59,326 nt of DNA. Origin: a virus. Below are positions 50,689 to 57,417 of the stretch, in pieces (position 1 is the first letter of the stretch; each line of letters opens with the position of its first letter). Where the stretch lies: the IMG/VR virus record IMGVR_UViG_3300025133_000114, positions 1 through 59,326 of that record. One strand, given 5' to 3'. The notes under the pieces were generated by a model. The model saw only the letters and a program-made list of their open reading frames with translations, had not been told where the DNA came from and ran no database searches. The translations under genes were made by a program, and so were the position numbers.

Positions 50689-50887
50689 TTTAGTTTACAT
50701 TCCAGCGAACACCCCTTTGTGCCGAGAAGGGCGTGTGATAGAACTGGAAAGCCCAATGCACCTAATCATTGCCGAAACCGATGCCCTCGACGAAGGCTCT
50801 CTTCCGGTGAATGATTTGTGTTCAGTCGTGTTTGGTGGCAGTGTTTGGTGGGTTCCAGCACGAAGTGTTTACACCCCAAGGAGGTAA
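50654..50887 (+). CDS. Small SH3/KOW-like VGDLV protein
   Basis: This 77-residue protein has MVGDLVYIPANTPLCREGRV and ends with VWWVPARSVYT. The G-D-L-V-x-I start, a turn, then a second strand and a final W-x-P strand are typical of small SH3-like or KOW-type barrels. Five other small proteins in the window share the pattern. Function unknown. ATG 50654 has AGGAG inside the upstream gene. Confidence 0.55.
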   Translation: MNLTRKKRMVGDLVYIPANTPLCREGRVIELESPMHLIIAETDALDEGSLPVNDLCSVVFGGSVWWVPARSVYTPRR

Positions 50888-50891
50888 TGTG

Positions 50892-51170
50892 GTGGTTAAA
50901 TTTGTTGAAATAGTGAAACTGGGTAACGATATAGGGAGTCGTTCTGATTATATGCTGAGAGAGGTATTTGTAAATCCTAAGCAGGTGACGATGTTGCGAG
51001 AAAACAGCGTGATGAAGAATCTCCTTAGAGAAGGTAGATTGCCGTCTGAGCTTGACGACCGAATAGAATTTACTAGAATCTACTTGAACACAAATATAGA
51101 TTTAAACGTAGTCGGCTCACCAGTCGTGGTGGAGTCCAAGTTAAACACGAAACAACTCTTGAGAGGTTAG
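50892..51170 (+). CDS. Hypothetical protein
   Basis: This 92-residue protein starts VKFVEIVKLGNDIGSRSDYM, then LREVFVNPKQVTMLREN, and ends with a strand-rich region. GTG 50892 is chosen because AAGGAGG (50878-50884) is at the best distance; GTG 50889 is possible. The pattern of an initial strand, then N-P-K-Q-V, suggests a small Sm/SH3-like regulator (carbon-storage-regulator-like order), but I would not assign it. Part of the small early-gene cluster. Confidence 0.5.
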   Translation: MVKFVEIVKLGNDIGSRSDYMLREVFVNPKQVTMLRENSVMKNLLREGRLPSELDDRIEFTRIYLNTNIDLNVVGSPVVVESKLNTKQLLRG

Positions 51171-51172
51171 GG

Positions 51173-51571
51173 ATGTCAGAATTACAATTTAAGTGCAGCT
51201 TTAAGCCTGTAGGGGAGTGGTCGGGGCTGAGCTTTGAGGACAAGGAGAAAACAAAGAGTGGGCGCTACACGGTCTCTGTTTTACCGGTGAGGGGCTACGG
51301 CTCTAAAGTCTGGGCTGTAGTCGCTTACATTGATGTGGACTATAAATCACTCAGGTCCGAGGGGTACTCTGATAAACAGATTGTTGAAGGGTGTGTGAAC
51401 TTCTTGAACAAGCCATTGACGAGGAGGCATCGCAAGCCTCGCTACGGGGAGCTTGCTCCAAACTGGACGTGCGTCCTTGAAGATAAAGATTTGATTTCGG
51501 TATGCTTGCTGGTCGACCAAAAGAACAATAAGAACTTTTGGGGAAAGGGATGGAAGGGATGGAGAAAGTAA
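51173..51571 (+). CDS. Hypothetical protein
   Basis: This 132-residue protein of unknown function starts SELQFKCSFKPVGEWSGLSF and has a central SVLPVRGYGSKVWAVVAYID strand pair, then KPLTRRHRKPRYGEL, a basic patch. The C-terminus is Lys/Trp/Gly-rich (FWGKGWKGWRK). It is tightly packed between neighbours (2 nt upstream, none downstream), so it belongs to the same operon. Confidence 0.5.
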   Translation: MSELQFKCSFKPVGEWSGLSFEDKEKTKSGRYTVSVLPVRGYGSKVWAVVAYIDVDYKSLRSEGYSDKQIVEGCVNFLNKPLTRRHRKPRYGELAPNWTCVLEDKDLISVCLLVDQKNNKNFWGKGWKGWRK

Positions 51572-51991
51572 ATGAACTTCCAAGAAGATATAAACCACCT
51601 GGAAGCTTATTTGGTAGAGAGACACGATGTTCATGTTTCTTTTTCGTACAATGAGCCCAATGGCAGTTCTAAAGATTCTAAAATAATAACCATAAACTCC
51701 AGACAAACAAAACAAAACCAGTTATTGACACTGTTGCACGAAGCGGGTCATTCTGTTCTATATGACGATGGCGACTATGGAACTACATTTTCAGGTATAA
51801 TCTACCAACCTTTTAAGCGGCGATTCTCCAGGGCAAACGCCGTAAGTGTACTGAGAAATGAAGTTATGGCTTGGGAGGAGGGATACCGATTAGCGGCTAT
51901 GTTGGGTATTGAGGTTGATCTTATGAGGTGGAGTAAACTAAGGGACAAGTGTCTTTACAACTACATGAAATGGGCACTAGGGGAATTATAA
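51572..51991 (+). CDS. HExxH metallopeptidase-like protein (ImmA/IrrE type)
   Basis: This 139-residue protein has TLLHEAGHSVLYDDGD near residues 53-68, the zinc-binding HExxH motif, followed by NEVMAWEEGYRLAAMLG, whose Glu could be the third ligand. Size and motif order fit the ImmA/IrrE (M78) type, which cleave regulators such as phage repressors. Here it could inactivate a host defence or regulatory protein. GGAGAAAG precedes the ATG, which follows the upstream stop directly. Active-site match is visible; the target is unknown. Confidence 0.65.
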   Translation: MNFQEDINHLEAYLVERHDVHVSFSYNEPNGSSKDSKIITINSRQTKQNQLLTLLHEAGHSVLYDDGDYGTTFSGIIYQPFKRRFSRANAVSVLRNEVMAWEEGYRLAAMLGIEVDLMRWSKLRDKCLYNYMKWALGEL

Positions 51992-51994
51992 AAA

Positions 51995-52351
51995 ATGGAT
52001 TATCAAAAGTTGTTTCTAGCTTGCTTATTTTTTTTGATGGGTCAGATAGGCGTATGGTTCGGCTGCAACTCTCAATTAGTGTGGAAGTGGTGGGAGGATA
52101 AGCCCATCACCGCAGCCTTAATCTTTGGCGTCCCTACTACCATTTGTATCTGGTACGGAACCAAGTATGCTTATGCCGCCATGGGGGAGTTATGGGGTCC
52201 ACGATTTTTGGGGTTCGGGATGTCGTATATTTCGTTCCCGATTTTGACATGGTGGTTTCTTAACGAAAGCATGTTCACCCCTAAGACGATGGCTTGTGTG
52301 TTTCTTTCTTGTTCGATTATTTTAATTCAAATTATGTGGAAAACCGCTTGA
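51995..52351 (+). CDS. Four-helix membrane protein
   Basis: This 118-residue protein has four hydrophobic segments: LFLACLFFLMGQIGVWFG, ITAALIFGVPTTICIWYG, a third starting with FLGFGMSYISFPILTWWF and the last ACVFLSCSIILIQIMW. I remember similar four-helix proteins as conserved in pelagic T4-like phages, with unknown role. The topology is like half a DMT/small multidrug transporter. It ends just before the promoter for the Hsp20 gene. Confidence 0.65.
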   Translation: MDYQKLFLACLFFLMGQIGVWFGCNSQLVWKWWEDKPITAALIFGVPTTICIWYGTKYAYAAMGELWGPRFLGFGMSYISFPILTWWFLNESMFTPKTMACVFLSCSIILIQIMWKTA

Positions 52352-52375
52352 CATCGTTTTGGAGGTGGTTATATT
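52348..52375 (+). promoter_or_regulatory. Sigma-70-like promoter TTGACA-16-TATATT
   Basis: The -35 TTGACA (52348-52353) overlaps the end of the membrane-protein gene and the -10 TATATT is at 52370-52375. It leaves a leader of about 65 nt with a repeated ACAACGTG (ACACAACGTGACACAACGTGG, 52404-52424) before the Hsp20 start. Confidence 0.75.
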
Positions 52376-52448
52376 AGATATGTGGTAAGACACACTCACG
52401 TTTACACAACGTGACACAACGTGGATACACTTTTTAAGGAGCACACAT

Positions 52449-52898
52449 ATGCCATTTGTCAATCATAATTCCATTAAACCGTTTCGTTATAACACGAAGC
52501 ACTTCTTCAACGAAATTGAAGATATTTTCGATCTCATGGACCCTATGAAGAATAATACTTTTCTTGAGCGTCTTAGAGGCACTAGCCTTGGAGGTCAGCC
52601 ACAAACAAATGTAGAGAGCTACGAAGACAAGTGCGTTATTACGATGGCTGTTCCAGGCATCTCACGCGATGATATCAAAGTCGACGTGGAACGCGACACG
52701 CTATCTATTTCATACGAGGAAGACGATTCGGAAAATTCAATTTTCGACTTTCAGCCTTCTTTCCGAAAATCTTGGACAGTTAACAGCAGCATCGATCTTG
52801 AGACGATCAATGCGGATTATAACAACGGTGTTCTAATCGTGGAATTGCCAAAGAAGAGCGAAAGTGGGTCTATCGCCCGCCGTGTTGAAATCAAGTAA
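52449..52898 (+). CDS. Small heat shock protein, Hsp20/IbpA family
   Basis: This 149-residue alpha-crystallin chaperone has NVESYEDKCVITMAVPGISR DDI, then RDTLSISYEEDD and the C-terminal A-x-x-x-N-G-V-L pattern as ADYNNGVLIVELPK. The N-terminal 45 residues (with FNEIEDIFDLMD) are the usual variable arm. It binds partly unfolded proteins and keeps them soluble; T4-like cyanophages carry similar genes. It has its own promoter, an AAGGAG site and a terminator, so it is a single-gene unit. Confidence 0.92.
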   Translation: MPFVNHNSIKPFRYNTKHFFNEIEDIFDLMDPMKNNTFLERLRGTSLGGQPQTNVESYEDKCVITMAVPGISRDDIKVDVERDTLSISYEEDDSENSIFDFQPSFRKSWTVNSSIDLETINADYNNGVLIVELPKKSESGSIARRVEIK

Positions 52899-52922
52899 AG
52901 GCTCTAAGCTGGGTGTGAAATA

Positions 52923-52952
52923 AAAAGGCACCCACGTATGGGTGCCTTTTTT
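52923..52952 (+). terminator. Rho-independent terminator after Hsp20
   Basis: AAAAGGCACCCA (52923-52934) pairs with TGGGTGCCTTTT (52939-52950) around CGTA; two more T follow. A late promoter box lies 10 nt further on. Confidence 0.92.
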
Positions 52953-52962
52953 CATTTGCAAA

Positions 52963-52971
52963 ACTATTTAT
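52963..52971 (+). promoter_or_regulatory. Putative late promoter box ACTATTTAT
   Basis: An exact copy lies between the Hsp20 terminator and the ADP-ribosyltransferase-like gene, 25 nt before its preferred TTG start. Confidence 0.7.
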
Positions 52972-52996
52972 ACTGATAACAGAGAGGGACGTGATT

Positions 52997-53776
52997 TTGG
53001 AAAGTTGGAAAAGGTTCGTGTCTAGCGCTCAGCAGCGATCACCGCGCTTATATTATCATGTGACGAGCGCGAGCAACAGAGAGAACATTGAGGTTCACGG
53101 CATTTATGGATCGACCAAAGCCGGTGATCGTGACTATACATATAGTGACGGCGACGAAGATGTGAAAGAGAAGAGAATTTATCTCTTCTCCTCCCAGAAC
53201 TCCGCTTTCATGGCTGCGTTTTCAAATCTTGACTCTGGCGTGTTCGGAGGAGCACAACCTCCTTTTATATTTGTAAAAGTTAATCTCGCAAAGGCTGGAA
53301 GAGAGATGGCGGTTCATGCCGATCTTGAGTTACCGGACTTTGACGCTTACTATGTCACAGGCGATTTGCCCTCTCGTGCTGTCGTTGGGGTTGAGACGGA
53401 AGCAGAGGTCACAGAGAGACTAGAGAACGAAGAAAACGACGAATATAATGTTGAGGTTGATGGTGCCGAGCTTTACGAAGAGATAGACAAAATAAGAGTA
53501 TTCGAAATTGAGATGATGCTTAAAATCAGTGGTGGCATTGATGACACCCTCACCGACATTCGGTCAATCAAAGGTGTCACTATTGTTTCTACACGGGATA
53601 CACAACGTCATGGGCGAAGCTTCTTAACGAGGGCTACTATTAAATTCCACCCATCTAAAGAAGCCATGACCGGACAAACATATGTTAAGCAGATACTTGT
53701 ACCAACAATAAATAGCAGGGACATACCAGGCTGTATTGTTCTAAGGCAGGTGCCGCACAGCCTGAAGATGCTATAG
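52997..53776 (+). CDS. ADP-ribosyltransferase-like two-domain protein with N-terminal leader (putative)
   Basis: This 259-residue protein starts MESWKRFVSSAQQ when TTG 52997 is used; GTG 52991 is too close to the GAGGG site. From residue 17 it reads LYYHVTSASNRENIEVHGIY GS, then RIYLFSSQNSAFMAAFSN and AYYVTGDLPSRAVVGVE, an arrangement like ART/KptA-type folds (initial His, later Tyr and Ser-x-x, end strand). The C-terminal domain (about 165-259) has GGIDDTLTDIRSIKGVTIVS and TRATIKFHPSKE with LVPTINSRDI, a small ferredoxin-like unit I have seen in other phage proteins. T4 packages the ART enzyme Alt in its head; a similar role is possible here. A late box upstream supports this. Confidence 0.45.
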   Translation: MESWKRFVSSAQQRSPRLYYHVTSASNRENIEVHGIYGSTKAGDRDYTYSDGDEDVKEKRIYLFSSQNSAFMAAFSNLDSGVFGGAQPPFIFVKVNLAKAGREMAVHADLELPDFDAYYVTGDLPSRAVVGVETEAEVTERLENEENDEYNVEVDGAELYEEIDKIRVFEIEMMLKISGGIDDTLTDIRSIKGVTIVSTRDTQRHGRSFLTRATIKFHPSKEAMTGQTYVKQILVPTINSRDIPGCIVLRQVPHSLKML

Positions 53777-54453
53777 TGTTAAACGAGTGGAGAAAATTTC
53801 TTGTTGAGGAGCACAACAATCACTTGCCGCAGATTTACTGTGATATGGACGGCGTGCTTGTTGACTTTGAAGGGGGGGTTGTCAGCCAGATCAACCGCGA
53901 CTTGCTTGACGGCACAATCGAAGATTTCAAGCCCACCGGAGGAATAACCCCAATGGGACGACTGCGACGAGCTTTGTTGGCACTCCGCTCAGAGCCGCAA
54001 ATTGACAAGGCGGACCTAAGCAAAGGCGGGGGAGGCAATAGCCGAGCAGTGCGTAGGTACATGTATGACCGCGTTGAAGAAGACACAAAGTTCTGGACTG
54101 ATCTTCCCTGGATGCCGGGTGGTCGGAGGCTATGGAACTTTATTGCTCCTTACACACCCTATATTCTTACTTCCCCGATGGGAGAAGGGTCGAAAGTGGG
54201 CAAAACTAATTGGCTGGCAAAGCATAAACTGAACTACAGGAGGTGCGACGGCGGACCCTGCTTTAGCCATGATAAATGGAAGTGGGCGACCACAGATGGG
54301 AAGCAAAATATTCTCATTGATGATTGGGATAAGAACCTGATTCCTTGGGCGACACTGTTCGATGGCAGCCCCGGTGGTATCGCCATCAAGTGTGCTTTTG
54401 GTGATTCAGCTTCAGCCATCGAAGAGTTAAAAGAATTAGGATTTGGGGAGTAG
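53776..54453 (+). CDS. HAD-type phosphatase (5'-nucleotidase-like) with N-terminal leader
   Basis: This 225-residue protein begins MLNEWRKFLVEEHNN, then QIYCDMDGVLVDFEGGV, HAD motif I (D-x-D-G) near residues 22-28. PYILTSPMGEGSKVGKTNWL gives motif II (Thr/Ser) and the following Lys; NILIDDWDKNLIPWA is the acidic motif near residue 175. The layout is closest to the small 5'-deoxynucleotidase family of phages and bacteria. Start codon GTG overlaps the upstream TAG (TAGTG), so it is translated with the ART-like gene. The leader F-L-V-E-E fits a T4-type protease site. Confidence 0.7.
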   Translation: MLNEWRKFLVEEHNNHLPQIYCDMDGVLVDFEGGVVSQINRDLLDGTIEDFKPTGGITPMGRLRRALLALRSEPQIDKADLSKGGGGNSRAVRRYMYDRVEEDTKFWTDLPWMPGGRRLWNFIAPYTPYILTSPMGEGSKVGKTNWLAKHKLNYRRCDGGPCFSHDKWKWATTDGKQNILIDDWDKNLIPWATLFDGSPGGIAIKCAFGDSASAIEELKELGFGE

Positions 54454-54458
54454 TGAAC

Positions 54459-54467
54459 ACTATTTAT
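54459..54467 (+). promoter_or_regulatory. Putative late promoter box ACTATTTAT
   Basis: An exact copy lies 20 nt before the start of the 54488 gene, just after the HAD gene stop. Confidence 0.7.
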
Positions 54468-54487
54468 AAGTATTGGAGGAATCTTAG

Positions 54488-54928
54488 ATGAAAATGACAT
54501 CGAAAGATATTAAACGGATTATTAAGGAAGAAATGACTATGGTGCTGGAGGCTTACGAGATCACGGACCTCGTTGGCGATCTGGGCAGTGACGCCTTCGA
54601 TGCGCCCACGACCGAAAAGGAGCGCCATATTGACAAGGAGGGTTTTAAACTCCAAGAAGCTTTCTTTGATAGCTTGGTGAGGTCCGAGGGCATAGCGTTG
54701 CCAACAGGCGAAGAACATGACCTTGAATCCTGGTTTTCTGTTGTAGGAAACATGGTGGCGACCGGCGGGATCCACGAAAAGGAGGCGTTGTCGCTGGTTC
54801 ACAAGCTTGCTGACGCAGCAGGCGCTGCACTCCACACAGCAAGCGCCGGACTGGTTGACCAGGATCACCTTGACGATAAAGAGTGGGATGCACAGACCGA
54901 GATAGCAGCGAGGAAGAATGCCTTGTAG
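54488..54928 (+). CDS. Late hypothetical protein with I-I-K-E-E-M leader
   Basis: This 146-residue protein starts MKMTSKDIKRIIKEEMTMVL EAYE, a basic amphipathic helix. The body is mostly helical and acidic (for example HEKEALSLVHKLADAAGAAL). I cannot assign the body. Late box, GGAGGA site and leader suggest a virion or capsid-packaged protein. It overlaps the small coiled-coil gene by 11 nt. Confidence 0.6.
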   Translation: MKMTSKDIKRIIKEEMTMVLEAYEITDLVGDLGSDAFDAPTTEKERHIDKEGFKLQEAFFDSLVRSEGIALPTGEEHDLESWFSVVGNMVATGGIHEKEALSLVHKLADAAGAALHTASAGLVDQDHLDDKEWDAQTEIAARKNAL

Positions 54929-55115
54929 CAACTGTAAAACCCTTGAAACGACTCTTCAGAAGTTGAGGGACTTGGAAGAGGAAGTGACTCGGCTCAACGA
55001 TGAGAACGAGTCGTTGTGGTTTATGCTCAGAGAGCTTAGAGAAGCCGATGAAGCGCTCATGGACGCTTTATCAGAAATTGCTTTAGAGGGCATGACACCG
55101 AAAGCCGAGGCGTAA
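54918..55115 (+). CDS. Small coiled-coil protein with Cys-x-x-Cys start
   Basis: This 65-residue protein starts MPCSNCKTLETTLQKLRDLE and is then a continuous acidic coiled coil (EEVTRLNDENESLWFML). The Cys-x-x-Cys may bind zinc or form disulfides. Function unknown. It overlaps the upstream gene and its stop abuts the phosphomannomutase-like start. Confidence 0.5.
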   Translation: MPCSNCKTLETTLQKLRDLEEEVTRLNDENESLWFMLRELREADEALMDALSEIALEGMTPKAEA

Positions 55116-55841
55116 ATGAAGAGGGTGTATTTGTTCGACATTGATGGCACCCTTACGCCTCCGCGCCAGTTAATGGATGAGAGCTTTGCGGAGTTTTTTC
55201 TCTCATTCGCCAAGAATAACCTTGTTTACTTAACGACAGGGAGCGACCGAGCAAAGGCTTTGGAACAAGTGGGGCACGAAATTCTTACAACATGCCTCGG
55301 AGTTTTTACTTGTTGCGGTAATGAGTTTTGGGAAGGAGACAAACGAGTCTATAGCCGAGAGTTCTGCCCCAATATAGAATTAGTAACTTTTCTCGAACAG
55401 TGCGTCAAGGGTTCAAAGTTTCCAGTGAAGACGGGCAACCATCTTGAGCATCGGAGGGGGATGCTTAATTTTTCAGTTGTTGGGAGAAACGCAACCACAC
55501 AAGAACGGTCTCGGTACAGCGAGTGGGATGAACGAAAACACGAGAGAGAAGAGATAGCCTATACAATCCTCGCCGAGAGGGAGAGGTTTGGGAATGTCGA
55601 TGTGTCCATCGGGGGGGAAATAAGCATTGATATCTATCCCGCTGGACGAGATAAATCGCAGTCTGTCAGAACAATCCGCCAGCTTCACGCAGGCTTGCCC
55701 ATCGTATTTGCAGGCGACAAGATGAGCCCCAATGGAAATGACTACGCCGCTGCTAAAGCCTTGAAGGAAGGGGACATAGCCTGTGAAGTTAACGGTTGGG
55801 GGATGACGGAACTACTTATAAAGAGCTACACGGAGAATTAA
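55116..55841 (+). CDS. Phosphomannomutase-like HAD enzyme (eukaryotic PMM type)
   Basis: This 241-residue protein has HAD motif I in LFDIDGTLTPPRQ near residue 8. The middle reads NHLEHRRGMLNFSVVGRNAT followed by TQERSRYSEWDE, equivalent to the PMM segment with F-R-N-G-M-L-N-x-S-P-x-G-R and E-R-x-x-F. Later come VSIGGEISIDIYPAGRDKSQ, the PMM-type G-G-x-I-x-x-D-x-x-P-x-G-x-D-K motif, and FAGDKMSPNGNDY with the last Asp. Length matches PMM (about 245). PMM interconverts mannose-6-phosphate and mannose-1-phosphate, leading to GDP-mannose. A plain sugar phosphatase is the alternative. It directly follows the coiled-coil gene. Confidence 0.8.
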   Translation: MKRVYLFDIDGTLTPPRQLMDESFAEFFLSFAKNNLVYLTTGSDRAKALEQVGHEILTTCLGVFTCCGNEFWEGDKRVYSREFCPNIELVTFLEQCVKGSKFPVKTGNHLEHRRGMLNFSVVGRNATTQERSRYSEWDERKHEREEIAYTILAERERFGNVDVSIGGEISIDIYPAGRDKSQSVRTIRQLHAGLPIVFAGDKMSPNGNDYAAAKALKEGDIACEVNGWGMTELLIKSYTEN

Positions 55842-55842
55842 A

Positions 55843-56151
55843 ATGGTCGAGGAAGAGGAAAAGAAGGATGATCTGAAGCCCAAGCACCCGCCAAGGCTGG
55901 CACCACAGGGTATTCGTACATTCACAATTTATCGGGGACACGACGGCACAGGCGTGTCGGGCGAAGGTATTGTGATTGAGGGCGTTCAGTTAGCGACAGG
56001 TCAGGCTATCGTACACTGGCTCTACCCGCCACCGAGAGGTTCCATCGCCGTGTTTGACTCAATGGCGGATTTCTTAAAGGTCCATATTAAGCCACATCCA
56101 GAAAATAAGACAATTCTTACATGGGATGACGGCGAGAAAGAAGAATATTAA
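55843..56151 (+). CDS. Hypothetical protein
   Basis: This 102-residue protein has a charged start (VEEEEKKDDLKPKHPPR), then a beta-rich domain with TFTIYRGHDGTGVSGEGIVI and GQAIVHWLYPPPRGSIAVFD. The pattern of strands and a W-L-Y-P-P-P turn is common in small phage proteins of unknown function. It starts 1 nt after the phosphomannomutase-like gene, so they are in one operon. Confidence 0.5.
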   Translation: MVEEEEKKDDLKPKHPPRLAPQGIRTFTIYRGHDGTGVSGEGIVIEGVQLATGQAIVHWLYPPPRGSIAVFDSMADFLKVHIKPHPENKTILTWDDGEKEEY

Positions 56152-56160
56152 ACTATTTAT
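56152..56160 (+). promoter_or_regulatory. Putative late promoter box ACTATTTAT
   Basis: An exact copy immediately follows the 55843 gene and lies 19 nt before the ATG at 56180. Confidence 0.7.
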
Positions 56161-56179
56161 TAAAAAGGAGATAGCCCCA

Positions 56180-56431
56180 ATGAACATCACAAAGGGAAGA
56201 ATTAGGCAGATAATCAAAGAGGAGCTTGAAGCCTTGAACGAGTCTGAAACAGATGGGTATGAATGGTCTTCTTCATTCGACCAAGCGATGGGCGATATTG
56301 AAAGAATATATGGCGATATTGAGAACGAAGCGCAAGCGACTCTTTTTATGGAAGAGCTTCCGAAGCGCGTTGACGAAATGATTAAAGCTTGGAAGGGAGA
56401 TCGCGGAGCAGTACAGCCGTATCACCGGTAA
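56180..56431 (+). CDS. Small late protein with I-I-K-E-E-L leader
   Basis: This 83-residue protein starts MNITKGRIRQIIKEELEALN ES, clearly like the 54488 start, then an acidic helical body (FDQAMGDIERIYGDIENEAQ). ATG 56180 is preferred over an upstream in-frame start at 56126 because it follows the late box and an AAGGAG. The leader ends in L-N-E-S, which fits a (L/I)-x-E protease site. Function unknown; likely a capsid-associated protein. Confidence 0.6.
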   Translation: MNITKGRIRQIIKEELEALNESETDGYEWSSSFDQAMGDIERIYGDIENEAQATLFMEELPKRVDEMIKAWKGDRGAVQPYHR

Positions 56432-56443
56432 TAAGGATTGAAC

Positions 56444-57388
56444 ATGAGCGAGTTCGAAACATACTGGAATGATTTTGTAAGTTTGCACGAGATAGCAGAG
56501 CCCACTCCGTTTAAGAGTGCAGCACAGCAAAGATACAAAAAGTCACGGGAGGAGAATTCACTCACCCACCAAGGCGGCATTGCAAACAAGAAGTCGGGTC
56601 CGCCCTTCACGGGCAAGATGAAGAGGACAGGGACCGACAGACTTCGATTTGAAGAAGAGGTCGACCCCGAAAGCGTAGATTTATCCAGCTTTGTCGACCA
56701 CGATATGCTGGACCGTAAAGTCTGGAACTCCGATGACAAGCTGGACCCCACTGTGCGAGATCGATTGTTACAAATTGCCCAACAGTTTTATGGGAACTTA
56801 GAGGTAAAGGCAGAAATAAAGGATATTACACTTACAGGTTCACTCGCGAACTACAATTGGTCGAAGTTCTCTGACCTGGACACGCATATTATCATAGATT
56901 TCACGGACGTGGATGAGAATGGTGAGCTTGTAAGGGAACTATTCCAGCAAACGAAGTCAAACTGGAACAGGCGACACGGAATTATGGTCAAGGGGTATGA
57001 GGTCGAGCTTTATGTTCAGGACGTGAACGACGCACATTTCTCAAGTGGAGTCTATTCCTTACTTAATGACGAGTGGGTTACGAAGCCCACTCACGACGCA
57101 CGGGAGATAGACCGTGAAGCCGTAAAGCAAAAGGCTGCTTCTATGATGGATATGGTCGACGACATCCAGAGGCTACACGACGAGGGCGACCACGAAGGCG
57201 CGTTGGAGTACGGCGATAAAGTAAGAGGCAAAATCAAGAAGGCTCGCTCTGCTGGCTTAGAGAGAGAAGGAGAATACTCCTTTGAAAACTTGGCTTTCAA
57301 AGTTCTTCGAAGAAACGACTACCTTGAGAGGCTGTCGAAACTCCGCGTTGATGCTTACGATTCGCAGATGTCGCTGGCGCAGCAGTAG
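56444..57388 (+). CDS. Nucleotidyltransferase (Pol beta superfamily) with N-terminal leader
   Basis: This 314-residue protein starts MSEFETYWNDFVSLHEIAE, a helix ending in L-H-E. Residues 20-75 are a basic linker. The catalytic motif is LTGSLANYNWSKFSDLDTHI near residues 128-147 (Gly-Ser, then Asp-Leu-Asp), with a third acidic position in YEVELYVQD near 185. The C-terminal 90 residues are helical and charged. The substrate is unknown; such folds add nucleotides to RNA, proteins or small molecules. It follows the 56180 gene after 12 nt and is probably transcribed from the same late box. ATG 56444 has AAGGA upstream. Confidence 0.72.
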   Translation: MSEFETYWNDFVSLHEIAEPTPFKSAAQQRYKKSREENSLTHQGGIANKKSGPPFTGKMKRTGTDRLRFEEEVDPESVDLSSFVDHDMLDRKVWNSDDKLDPTVRDRLLQIAQQFYGNLEVKAEIKDITLTGSLANYNWSKFSDLDTHIIIDFTDVDENGELVRELFQQTKSNWNRRHGIMVKGYEVELYVQDVNDAHFSSGVYSLLNDEWVTKPTHDAREIDREAVKQKAASMMDMVDDIQRLHDEGDHEGALEYGDKVRGKIKKARSAGLEREGEYSFENLAFKVLRRNDYLERLSKLRVDAYDSQMSLAQQ

Positions 57389-57417
57389 CGCTTGACACTC
57401 TCTTGACACGCCCGTGC

